A stretch of 64,000 nt of DNA from Dermatophilaceae bacterium Sec6.4. Its GTDB lineage: Bacteria > Actinomycetota > Actinomycetes > Actinomycetales > Dermatophilaceae. Location: the NCBI GenBank assembly GCA_039636865.1, contig CP144172.1, positions 2,356,001 to 2,420,000 on the forward strand, written 5' to 3'. The notes under the pieces were generated by a model. That model was not told where the DNA came from, ran no database searches, and saw nothing but the letters and a program-made list of their open reading frames with translations. The translations under genes were made by a program, and so were the position numbers. Positions 17,480-25,665 of the stretch are shown piece by piece; the stretch's first letter is position 1; each line of letters starts with the position of its first letter.

Positions 17480-18265
17480 ATGAGCGATGTGCTGGCCCTG
17501 GCTGAAGTAAGCGTGGTCCGCTCGGGCAAGAAGTTGTTGGACCGGGTGAACTGGGAGGTCGAAGAAGGGGAGCGATGGGTCGTACTCGGGCCCAACGGCG
17601 CCGGAAAGACGACCCTGCTGCAGATTGCCGCCGGCCGCATGCACCCGAGCAGCGGCGTCGCCGGGGTCCTGTCAGAGGTGTTGGGAGCAGTGGACGTCTT
17701 CGAGTTACGCCCGCGCATCGGACTGGCGTCGGCTTCGATCGCCGACCGCATCCCGCCTGCTGAGGTCGTACGCGACGTCGTGGTCACAGCTTCCTACGGG
17801 ATCGTCGGCCGCTGGCGCGAGTCCTACGACGAACTCGATCACGGTCGCGCCACCGAACTGCTGGGCCTGCTCGGTGCGGGTCATCTGGTCGACCGTCGCT
17901 ACGGAACGTTGTCCGAAGGCGAACGCAAGCGCGTGCAGATCGCCCGGGCGTTGATGACCGACCCCGAGCTGCTCCTGTTGGACGAGCCGGCGGCCGGGCT
18001 GGATCTGGGCGGCAGGGAAGACCTGATCGGTCGCATGTCAGCGCTCGCGCAGGACACCGAGGCTCCGGCGATGGTGCTGGTGACCCACCACGTCGAGGAG
18101 ATCCCCCCCGGTTTCACCGACGTCCTGATGCTGCGGGAGGGCGCCGTCGTGGCCGCCGGACCCATCGAGACGACGCTGACCGCCGAGAACCTCACCGCCA
18201 CCTTCGGCCTGAAGCTGGCTCTGGACCGCCACGGCGACCGGTGGTCGGCGCGCGCGACCTCCTGA
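17480..18265 (+). CDS. Stand-alone ABC ATPase
   Basis: A 261-residue ABC ATPase with Walker A LGPNGAGKTTLL, signature LSEGERKRVQIARAL, Walker B ELLLLDEPAAGLD and the switch His in LVTHHVEEIP. The chain resembles the ModF-like single-domain group. No permease gene is adjacent, since the next gene is a TauE-type carrier, so its partner is unknown. The ATG at 17480 is preferred; an upstream in-frame codon at 17423 would overlap the divergent gene. The next coding start is 48 bp downstream. Confidence 0.87.
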   Translation: MSDVLALAEVSVVRSGKKLLDRVNWEVEEGERWVVLGPNGAGKTTLLQIAAGRMHPSSGVAGVLSEVLGAVDVFELRPRIGLASASIADRIPPAEVVRDVVVTASYGIVGRWRESYDELDHGRATELLGLLGAGHLVDRRYGTLSEGERKRVQIARALMTDPELLLLDEPAAGLDLGGREDLIGRMSALAQDTEAPAMVLVTHHVEEIPPGFTDVLMLREGAVVAAGPIETTLTAENLTATFGLKLALDRHGDRWSARATS

Positions 18266-18312
18266 GGGCACCTACCTAGGTCATTATCGGGTTGTTCTCA
18301 TAGGGTGCGTCA

Positions 18313-19080
18313 GTGCCCCTCAGTCATGCCATCTTGATTCTGCTCGCCGGGATGGCTGCGGGCACCATCAACACCGTCGTCGGTTCCGGCACTCTCGTGT
18401 CCTTTCCGACCCTGCTCGCCTTTGGAGTGCCGAGCGTGTCGGCGAACGTCTCCAACACGATCGGTCTGGTAGCGGGTGGGCTCTCCGGGACCTACGGCTA
18501 CCGCAAGGAACTACGCGGCCTGAAGACGCTGTTACGTCGACTTGCGCCGATGTCGTTCTTCGGAGGATTGACCGGCGCCATTCTGCTGATCGTGCTACCG
18601 CCGGGCGTTTTCAAAACGGTTGTCCCGGTCTTGATCCTGATCGGTGTGCTGCTGGTCGTTCTCGGACCGTGGCTGAGTCGAAAGCTTCAATCCGCGCCTG
18701 CCCACGTCAGTGCCGACACCGGAGCTCGACGTATCGCGTTGTTGGGCGGGGTGTACGCAACGGGTGTCTACGGCGGCTACTTCGGGGCTGCTCAGGGTGT
18801 CATCCTGATCGGCATCCTGAGTGCGCTGATGACCGAGTCGCTGCAGCAACTGAACGGCGTCAAGAACGTGCTGGGAACCATCGTCAACGGTGTTGCAGCC
18901 ATTACGTTCCTGATCATCGCGTGGCACGACGTCGACTGGGCCGCGGCAGGACTGATCGCGGTGGGCTCGTTGATCGGTGGCCTGATCGGTGCCCGGGTGG
19001 GCCGTTCGCTGCCTCCGATGGCGCTGCGTGCCTTCATTGTCGTCATCGGTGTGGTCGCCATCGTCAACCTGCTGCGATGA
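18313..19080 (+). CDS. TauE/SafE-family anion exporter
   Basis: A 255-residue membrane protein with about eight hydrophobic segments in the two-fold repeat of the TauE/SafE family. The N-terminal repeat begins AGMAAGTINTVVGSGTLVSF and the second has GGVYATGVYGGYFGAAQGV. These proteins are proposed to export sulfite or organosulfonates, and the exact substrate is not given by sequence. The start is GTG. Its stop overlaps the next start (ATGA at 19077-19080), so it is coupled to the RNA methyltransferase gene. Confidence 0.88.
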   Translation: MPLSHAILILLAGMAAGTINTVVGSGTLVSFPTLLAFGVPSVSANVSNTIGLVAGGLSGTYGYRKELRGLKTLLRRLAPMSFFGGLTGAILLIVLPPGVFKTVVPVLILIGVLLVVLGPWLSRKLQSAPAHVSADTGARRIALLGGVYATGVYGGYFGAAQGVILIGILSALMTESLQQLNGVKNVLGTIVNGVAAITFLIIAWHDVDWAAAGLIAVGSLIGGLIGARVGRSLPPMALRAFIVVIGVVAIVNLLR

Positions 19081-19910
19081 GCGCTGAGATACCCGGGCAC
19101 GTCACCGTCATCGATGACCCGTCCGACCCTCGGGTACGCGACTACTTCTCCTTGACGGATGTCGCGTTGCGCAAACTGCTGGAGGTGGACGGGGGGCTCT
19201 ACCTGGCGGAGAGTGAGAAGGTCATCCGGCGCGCACTCGCCGCGGGTCACCGGCCACGATCCTTCCTGATGAGCCGCCGCTGGTTGACCGACCTGTCCGA
19301 CCTGATCGAAGAGGCGGGCCGGGGCGGTGTGCCCGTCTATATCGCCGATACCGACGTCATCGAGGCGATGATCGGCTTCAACCTGCATCGCGGTGCACTC
19401 GCGGCGATGCACCGACCGGCCCCGGTGGCCCATCGCGACCTGCTCGTTGACGCCCGACGCGTCCTGGTGATCGAAGACGTGGTCGATCACACCAACGTCG
19501 GCGCGATCTTCCGCTCGGCGGCAGGCCTCGGAGTCGACGCGGTACTGGTGACCCCTCGGTGCGCCGACCCGTTGTACCGGCGCAGTGTGCGGGTATCGAT
19601 GGGCACAGTGTTCCAGGTGCCGTGGACCCGGATCGAGCCCTGGCCGACGGCACTGGACGAACTACGTCGACAGGGCTGGTTCGTGGCTGCGCTGGCCCTC
19701 GGGCACGGTTCGATCGACCTCGACGAGCTGGCTGCGCAGCTGCCCGAGAAACTCGTGCTGGTCGTCGGTACCGAGGGCGACGGTCTGTCGGCGCGGACGC
19801 TGGCGTACAGCGACGCAACGGTGCAGATCCCGATGTCAGGAGATGTCGATTCGTTGAATGTCGCCGCTGCCGCTGCAGTGGCGATGTGGGCCACCCGCCG
19901 GCCTGCCTGA
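19077..19910 (+). CDS. TrmH/SpoU-family RNA 2'-O-methyltransferase
   Basis: A 277-residue SPOUT methyltransferase. Motifs 1-3 of the family are all visible: VIEDVVDHTNVGAIFRSAAG, VVGTEGDGLS and IPMSGDVDSLNVAAAAAV, which form the knotted SAM site. The N-terminal substrate-binding region (about residues 1-100) is also present (ESEKVIRRAL). The target may be 23S rRNA or tRNA; relatives do either. The ATG overlaps the TauE stop, and the open frame upstream of it is antisense noise. Confidence 0.9.
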   Translation: MSAEIPGHVTVIDDPSDPRVRDYFSLTDVALRKLLEVDGGLYLAESEKVIRRALAAGHRPRSFLMSRRWLTDLSDLIEEAGRGGVPVYIADTDVIEAMIGFNLHRGALAAMHRPAPVAHRDLLVDARRVLVIEDVVDHTNVGAIFRSAAGLGVDAVLVTPRCADPLYRRSVRVSMGTVFQVPWTRIEPWPTALDELRRQGWFVAALALGHGSIDLDELAAQLPEKLVLVVGTEGDGLSARTLAYSDATVQIPMSGDVDSLNVAAAAAVAMWATRRPA

Positions 19911-19944
19911 TCATTCACCACCTTCAGATGGTGCTCGGAGCTGA

Positions 19945-20961
19945 CTATCGGAAGTGCTTCATCAGCAGTTCATAGGAGCGCTGACGCTGCGCCGGGTCAT
20001 GAACGTTCGTGGTCACCATCAACTCGTCCGCCCCACACCTGGTGGCCCGGGCCCGTAGACCGTCGGCGACCTGATCGCCGGTGCCGATGGTGGTGAACCG
20101 GGTCATCCGGTCGGCCATGGTCTCCTCCGCCACCGTCCAGTGGTGATCGGCAGCCTCCTTCGGAGACGGGAACGGGCCGGGCCGGTTCTGGCGTAACCGG
20201 ATCAACGCCAGCGCGGCGGCGCGGCCGTGAGCGTCGGCGGCAGTCTGGTCGTCGGCCACGATCGCCCCTACGGCGAGCATCGAATGCGGTCGGGTCAGCG
20301 CACCCGGCCGGCCACTGGGCTGGAACCCGTCGCGATACGCGGACATCGCCTCACTGGGGTCTGCCTCACCGAAGTGGCCCGCGAAGGCGAACGCAGTGCC
20401 GAACGCAGCAGCAGCCTGTGCGCCGTACATGCTGGACCCCAGAATCCATACCGGTGGCAACGGCACGTCGGCGGGCTGCGCACTGATCGGCTCGAACGGG
20501 TGCCCTTCGGGGAAGCCGTCGACGTAGGCCAGCAACTCGGCATACTGCTGCGGGAAGTCATCTGCTGCCAACGCCTCCCGGCTGCGACGCAAGGCGTAGG
20601 CCGTGAGCTGATCGGTACCGGGCGCCCGCCCGATACCGAGGTCGATGCGCCCGGGATGCAATGCTTCCAGCACCCGGAACTGCTCAGCCACCTGCAGCGG
20701 CGAGTGGTTGGGCAGCATGATCCCGCCGGCGCCCACCCTGATCCGATCGGTCTGAGCGGCGACAGTCGCGATCATCACCACCGGAGCGCTACTCGTGACG
20801 CTCGGCAGGTTGTGGTGCTCGGCAACCCAGAACCGCTCGTATCCCAGGCGTTCGGCGGTCTGCGCGAGGCGAACTGTCTCGCGGAGCGCATCGGCGCCGG
20901 TGCGACCGGAACTCACCGGAGACAGATCCAGCACGGACAGGGCGATGTCACTACTACTCAT
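19945..20961 (-). CDS. LLM-class flavin-dependent oxidoreductase
   Basis: A 338-residue luciferase-like monooxygenase of the group usually annotated as MsnO8 or alkanal monooxygenase-like. It starts [14 protein letters not shown], has [19 protein letters not shown] and [20 protein letters not shown], and the [12 protein letters not shown] block. The fold binds FMN or F420; here the sequence looks FMN-type. The substrate is unknown. It converges on the trmH-like gene with a 34-bp gap. Confidence 0.88.
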   Translation of the reverse strand: MSSSDIALSVLDLSPVSSGRTGADALRETVRLAQTAERLGYERFWVAEHHNLPSVTSSAPVVMIATVAAQTDRIRVGAGGIMLPNHSPLQVAEQFRVLEALHPGRIDLGIGRAPGTDQLTAYALRRSREALAADDFPQQYAELLAYVDGFPEGHPFEPISAQPADVPLPPVWILGSSMYGAQAAAAFGTAFAFAGHFGEADPSEAMSAYRDGFQPSGRPGALTRPHSMLAVGAIVADDQTAADAHGRAAALALIRLRQNRPGPFPSPKEAADHHWTVAEETMADRMTRFTTIGTGDQVADGLRARATRCGADELMVTTNVHDPAQRQRSYELLMKHFR

Positions 20962-21025
20962 AGTTTGTCGAACATCTTCGGGAAGCCGCTCATTCCATCC
21001 CCTACATGCTCGTTAGGCTCCCACC

Positions 21026-21340
21026 ATGCAACTGAAAGACGCCTCGACCGTCATGACCGCCCCCATCGTCGCCACCGGCCTGGTCGGCGGCTACGTCGCC
21101 GCCCGCGAGACCGGTATCCGCCCGCTCGGAGGCATCCTCCTCGCCGCGGCCGGAGGTTACGCAGCGCGCACGTGGGTCACCAGGTCCGGCCCTGCGACGG
21201 CTGCCGGCCTGGGTGCCATCTACGTGCTCTCGTTCGGCGCCTCGCATCCGCTCGCCAAGAAAGTCGGTGCGTGGCCGGCCGTGCTGGGAGCGGCAGCAGT
21301 CAGCGCCGCAAGCGCCTGGGCCTTGTCCGATCGCAGTTAG
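21026..21340 (+). CDS. Small hydrophobic membrane protein
   Basis: A 104-residue protein with three or four Gly/Ala-rich hydrophobic segments (TGLVGGYVAA, GGILLAAAGGYAA, TAAGLGAIYVLSFG, AAAVSAASAWAL). No family name comes to mind with certainty; similar small proteins accompany actinobacterial PlsC genes. It is followed after 9 bases by the acyltransferase, which suggests a shared transcript. Function unknown. Confidence 0.75.
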   Translation: MQLKDASTVMTAPIVATGLVGGYVAARETGIRPLGGILLAAAGGYAARTWVTRSGPATAAGLGAIYVLSFGASHPLAKKVGAWPAVLGAAAVSAASAWALSDRS

Positions 21341-21349
21341 TCTGACCGG

Positions 21350-22132
21350 ATGGAACCCGTCTACCGACCGATCGTCGCGGCAGCGCGGACGCTGTTCTGG
21401 CTGCAGGGTAACGACATCACCCGGATCGGCGCGGACAACATTCCCACTACGGGCGGCGCGGTCATCACGCTGAACCACATCGGATACCTCGACTTCGCCT
21501 ACGCAGGGATACCTGCCCACGACGTGCACCGGCTGGTCCGGTTCATGGCCAAGAAAGAGGTCTTCGATCACAAGGTGAGCGGTCCTCTGATGCGCGGTAT
21601 GAAGCACATCCCGGTCGATCGGGAGGCGGGCGCGACCGCGTTCCGGGAAGCCGTCAAAGCACTGCGGGCCGGTGAGTTGATCGGGGTGTTCCCCGAAGCG
21701 ACCATTTCCCGGTCGTTCGAGTTGAAAGAGTTCAAATCCGGCGCGGCGCGGATGGCGCAGGCCGCCCGGGTACCGGTTATTCCGATGGTGCTCTGGGGCA
21801 CCCAGCGGACCTGGACCAAAGACCACCCGAAGGCTGTCGGTAAACGGCGTCACGTACCGATCGTCATCAGCGTGGGCACTCCGATCGAGGTGCCACGGGG
21901 CACGAATGTCGAAGAGACATCGGTACGCGTCAAGTCGGTGATGGACACGATGTTGCGCGAAGTGCAGGAGTCCTACCCGGCGATGTCCGGCGAAGATCTC
22001 GTTTTTCTGCCCGCCCGGCTGGGTGGCAGCGCCCCGACCCTGGAGCGCGCCAAGGAACTGGACGAACGCGAACGGGCCGACCGACTGGCCAGAAAAAGGG
22101 CCAGAGCAGCCGCGAAATCTGGCAGGTCCTGA
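21350..22132 (+). CDS. 1-acyl-glycerol-3-phosphate acyltransferase-like (PlsC family)
   Basis: A 260-residue acyltransferase with the catalytic NHxxxxD block (NHIGYLD), a second block HIPVDREAGA, block III FPEATISRS and block IV VPVIPMVLWG. The family moves fatty-acyl groups to lysophosphatidate or related acceptors at the membrane. FPEAT replaces the more usual FPEGT/FPEGG, a modest substitution. The C-terminal tail (about 40 residues) is basic. The next gene starts 34 bp downstream. Confidence 0.88.
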   Translation: MEPVYRPIVAAARTLFWLQGNDITRIGADNIPTTGGAVITLNHIGYLDFAYAGIPAHDVHRLVRFMAKKEVFDHKVSGPLMRGMKHIPVDREAGATAFREAVKALRAGELIGVFPEATISRSFELKEFKSGAARMAQAARVPVIPMVLWGTQRTWTKDHPKAVGKRRHVPIVISVGTPIEVPRGTNVEETSVRVKSVMDTMLREVQESYPAMSGEDLVFLPARLGGSAPTLERAKELDERERADRLARKRARAAAKSGRS

Positions 22133-22166
22133 GCACTTGTCAGAGGTCGGGGGCACAATCCGAACC

Positions 22167-24275
22167 GTGACCCCAGAACCCGCCACCGCGCTCGATCCAG
22201 ATATCCGTGACGTAGCAGTCGAGGTGCTGACGGCGCTGGCCGGCCCGAACGCGCAGCTGCGGGAGGGTCAGGGGGAGGCGCTGGACGCACTGACCCGGCC
22301 CGGCGCTCGTGTGCTGGTCGTGCAGGCCACCGGCTGGGGCAAGTCCGCGGTGTACTGGATAGCCACTGCCTGGAGCCGCCGTGTCGGTCGTGGTCCGACG
22401 CTGGTGGTGTCGCCGTTGCTGTCGTTGATGCGCGACCAGGTCGCTGCGGCATCGCGAGCGGGTCTGCGGGCCGCGACCATCAACAGCTCCAACATCGAGC
22501 AGTGGAGCTCCATCGAGCAGCAGCTGGGTGCCGACGAGCTCGACTTGATCCTGGTCTCGCCGGAGCGGTTGGCCAACCCGGGTTTCGGCGCCCGGGTGAT
22601 GCAGTCACTGGCCGGGCGTCTCGGGCTGGTCGTCATCGACGAAGCCCACTCGGTGTCGGACTGGGGACACGACTTCCGACCCGACTACCGGCGGGTTGCC
22701 GACATCCTGCAGCGGGTTCATCCCGACCTTCCCGTGCTGGCGACCACGGCGACGGCCAACTCTCGCGTGGTGCAGGACCTCGCGACCCAGTTCGGCGCCG
22801 GGACCACGGTCCTACGGGGACCGCTGGCCCGCTCCAGCCTCGAGCTCGCCGTCTTACCCAGCATGGCACCCCTGCAGCGCTACGCGTGGGTGGTGGACCA
22901 TCTGCCGCGGCTGCCCGGGTCCGGCATCATCTACACCCTCACGGTCGCTGACGCCGAGCGGCTCACGCAGGCGCTGCGCACGCGGTACGCCGACCGAGAC
23001 GATCTCATCGTCGCGGCCTACACCGGCGCGCTGGAGGCCGGTGAGCGGGAGCGGCTGGAAGATGCCTTACGTGCAGGGCAGGTCAAGGCGCTGGTGGCGA
23101 CCTCTGCACTCGGGATGGGTTACGACAAGCCGGATCTCGGTTTTGTGGTGCATGTGGGTGCGCCGCCTTCTCCGGTGTCCTACTACCAGCAGGTGGGTCG
23201 TGCGGGTCGCGCCATTGAGCACGCCCCGGTCGCATTGCTGCCATCGGCCGGTGACGAGTCGGTCTGGGAGTATTTCGCGACGGCGACGATCCCGCGCGAG
23301 CCGGACGTCCGCCAGCTGCTTGCGGCGTTGCGCGAGGCTTCCTCGCCTCGGTCCGTGCCCGCTTTGGAGGCGGAGACGGGCCTTCGACGCGGCAAGATCG
23401 AACTGTTGTTGAAACAGCTCGCCGTCGACGAAGTGGTCAGTCGTGGCACCGACGGGTGGAGCGCCACCGGCAAGGACTGGACCTTCGATGCAGCGCATTA
23501 CGAGGGCGTCCTGGCCGGTCGTCGGCGGGAGGCCGACATCATGCGTTCCTACATCGCCGGCGAGCAGTGCCTGATGGCGCTGCTGCAGGAGTCGCTGGAC
23601 GACCCGGCGGCGCAACCGTGCGGACGGTGTTCGGTGTGTACAGGGCGGCTGCCACAGGGATGGGTCGAGCAGGCGGAACCGGGCACCGTGCGGGATCTCG
23701 CCGTGGTGCTGCGGGCGGACCAGCAACTGCTGGAGCCTCGGAAGATGTGGCCGGGTGGCGCCTTCGGAGCGCGGGGCCGGATCCCGCCGGCACTCGGCGC
23801 AGCAGTCGGCCGGGTGCTGGTGCATGCTGACGCAGCGGAGTGGGGCGACCTGATCGCCGGACCGCTACGCCACGACGCTGTTGCCCCGCCGGAGTTGCGG
23901 GACGCGGCCATCGCGGTCCTTTCCGGTTGGAAGGGTGACTGGTCGCGCCGTCCCGACGTCATCGTGGGTGCCCCGGTGGCTGGGCATCCTGAGCTGACCG
24001 CCTCACTCGCAACAGAGCTCGCCGCCGTGGGCCGGATGGAGTATCTGCACTGGAGCGTCCCGTGCCCCGACGTCAAGGACCTGACATCACCGGACGAAGC
24101 GGCGGCATGGCGAACAGCGTTCGCCGCAGGCCCGCCGCCGGCCGTCGACGGGCGCACCGTGCTGCTCGTCGTCGATGCCTCCCGGTCCGGCTGGGCCGTC
24201 ACTGTCGCCGCGGCGACTCTGCGCGAGGCCGGCGCAGCCGCAGTACTGCCGCTCCTTATCCACCGCACCGTATGA
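22167..24275 (+). CDS. RecQ-type DNA helicase with phosphoribosyltransferase-like C-terminal domain
   Basis: A 702-residue superfamily 2 helicase. Walker A is ATGWGKSAVYW (about 54-64), the DEAH box is VVIDEAHSVSDWGHDFRPDY, and motif VI is YYQQVGRAGRA. A zinc-binding Cys cluster follows (CGRCSVC with an upstream Cys), as in RecQ. The last roughly 150 residues resemble a phosphoribosyltransferase fold, ending in LLVVDASRSGWAVTVAA and LREAGAAAVLPL. In true transferases the PRPP loop has two acidic residues; here the second is Ala, so transferase activity is doubtful. I chose the GTG at 22167 because upstream sequence overlaps plsC and does not match the family. Confidence 0.88.
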   Translation: MTPEPATALDPDIRDVAVEVLTALAGPNAQLREGQGEALDALTRPGARVLVVQATGWGKSAVYWIATAWSRRVGRGPTLVVSPLLSLMRDQVAAASRAGLRAATINSSNIEQWSSIEQQLGADELDLILVSPERLANPGFGARVMQSLAGRLGLVVIDEAHSVSDWGHDFRPDYRRVADILQRVHPDLPVLATTATANSRVVQDLATQFGAGTTVLRGPLARSSLELAVLPSMAPLQRYAWVVDHLPRLPGSGIIYTLTVADAERLTQALRTRYADRDDLIVAAYTGALEAGERERLEDALRAGQVKALVATSALGMGYDKPDLGFVVHVGAPPSPVSYYQQVGRAGRAIEHAPVALLPSAGDESVWEYFATATIPREPDVRQLLAALREASSPRSVPALEAETGLRRGKIELLLKQLAVDEVVSRGTDGWSATGKDWTFDAAHYEGVLAGRRREADIMRSYIAGEQCLMALLQESLDDPAAQPCGRCSVCTGRLPQGWVEQAEPGTVRDLAVVLRADQQLLEPRKMWPGGAFGARGRIPPALGAAVGRVLVHADAAEWGDLIAGPLRHDAVAPPELRDAAIAVLSGWKGDWSRRPDVIVGAPVAGHPELTASLATELAAVGRMEYLHWSVPCPDVKDLTSPDEAAAWRTAFAAGPPPAVDGRTVLLVVDASRSGWAVTVAAATLREAGAAAVLPLLIHRTV

Positions 24276-24300
24276 GCCCCGGCTGACGGACAATGGGGTG

Positions 24301-25632
24301 GTGCGTACGACCGCCAGCATCCTGCATCTTGACCTGGATGCCTTCTTCGCAGCCGTCGAGCAGCGCGACAAGCCGTCGCTGCAGGGTCGGCCGGTCTGCG
24401 TGGGCGGCACAGGATACCGAGGTGTCATCGCTACGGCGTCCTACGAGGCGCGTGCCTACGGCGCGCGATCCGCCATGCCCACCGCTGTCGCCCGGCGGTT
24501 GTGCCCGTCCGGCACTGCCTTCCTCGCACCGCGCTTCGCTGCCTACACCCGCTCCAGCGAGGCGGTGATGGCGCTGCTGCACGAGTTGTCACCCATCGTG
24601 CAGCAGGTCTCGGTCGACGAGGCGTACGTGGACCTGGCCGGCGCCGGCATCGAGCTGACGCTCGACGCGGTGACAGGCCGGGTCCGCCGGTTGCTGGATG
24701 ACATACCGGGCGCAACCGGCGGACTGACCGCCTCCGCCGGTGTGGCCTCGTCCAAGATGCTCGCGAAGATCGCGTCGGAGTTGGACAAGCCCGACGGGAT
24801 GGTGGTGGTCGCGCCGGGGGATGAGTTGCGGGTGCTGGAACCACTGTCGGTGCGGGCGATCGGCGGGATCGGTCCCGCCACCGCCGCGCGGTTGCGGACC
24901 TTCGGGGTAGAGACGGTGGCCGACCTGCAGCGGATGGGCGAACCGGATCTGGTCAGCATCTTCGGAGCTGCCCATGGTCACGGCATCTTCGGACTTGCGC
25001 GGGCGCAGGACGACCGAACGGTCGATGTCGACCGGGAAGCGAAGAGTGTCTCGGCGGAGGAGACTTTCCAGGTCGATGTGACCGACGCGCGGGTGTTGGC
25101 TGCAGAGCTGGCAAAAATGGCCGAACGCATCACCGACCGGTTGAGGGCCAGTGGGGCCTTCGCCCGCACCGTGACGATCAAGGTGCGCCAGCACGATTTC
25201 ACCACCTCGACGCGCTCGGCGACATTGCCGCACCCGACGGGGGAGTTGCCGGTGATCAGCACCACAGCCCAACGGTTGCTGGACGGTGTCGACGTCTCCG
25301 ACGGATTGCGCCTCCTCGGCGTCGGTGTCTCCGGATTCACGACCCACGCCCAGGAACAGCTCGATTTCGGCACGGGAGATGATGCGGAGCCGGTCAGCGC
25401 AGCCGATGTTCACACCGCGGAGCAGCCGGTGGCCACGGCAATGCGCGGCGCTGCAGAATGGCGGACCGGGCACGACGTCCGGCACAGCGTGCACGGCGCG
25501 GGATGGGTGTGGGGCAGCGGCGCCGGACGCGTGACGGTGCGGTTCGAAGGACCGCGCACGCCGCCCGGACCGGTCAGAACCTTCGCGACCGACGATCCGG
25601 ACCTGCACCCTTCAGCTCCTCCCTCGTGGTGA
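24301..25632 (+). CDS. dinB: DNA polymerase IV (DinB, Y family)
   Basis: A 443-residue translesion polymerase. Catalytic acidic residues lie in ILHLDLDAFFAAVEQ and SVDEAYVDLA; the fingers have YEARAYGARSAM; the helix-hairpin-helix IGGIGPATAARLRTFGV follows. The little-finger domain is present, and after it comes a 70-residue tail typical of longer actinobacterial DinB. Two adjacent GTG codons (24298 and 24301) can serve as start; the second best matches relatives. It follows the helicase by 25 bp, so the two may form a repair transcript. Confidence 0.93.
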   Translation: MRTTASILHLDLDAFFAAVEQRDKPSLQGRPVCVGGTGYRGVIATASYEARAYGARSAMPTAVARRLCPSGTAFLAPRFAAYTRSSEAVMALLHELSPIVQQVSVDEAYVDLAGAGIELTLDAVTGRVRRLLDDIPGATGGLTASAGVASSKMLAKIASELDKPDGMVVVAPGDELRVLEPLSVRAIGGIGPATAARLRTFGVETVADLQRMGEPDLVSIFGAAHGHGIFGLARAQDDRTVDVDREAKSVSAEETFQVDVTDARVLAAELAKMAERITDRLRASGAFARTVTIKVRQHDFTTSTRSATLPHPTGELPVISTTAQRLLDGVDVSDGLRLLGVGVSGFTTHAQEQLDFGTGDDAEPVSAADVHTAEQPVATAMRGAAEWRTGHDVRHSVHGAGWVWGSGAGRVTVRFEGPRTPPGPVRTFATDDPDLHPSAPPSW

Positions 25633-25665
25633 GTGCTGGCGCGCGCCGCGCACAACGCAATGCGC

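Noticed and set aside
17455..17787. N-terminal extension of the hypothetical protein at 16687-17454
   Set aside because: The extension is antisense to the Walker A region of the ABC ATPase and is Ser/Thr/Arg-rich, so it is a shadow frame.
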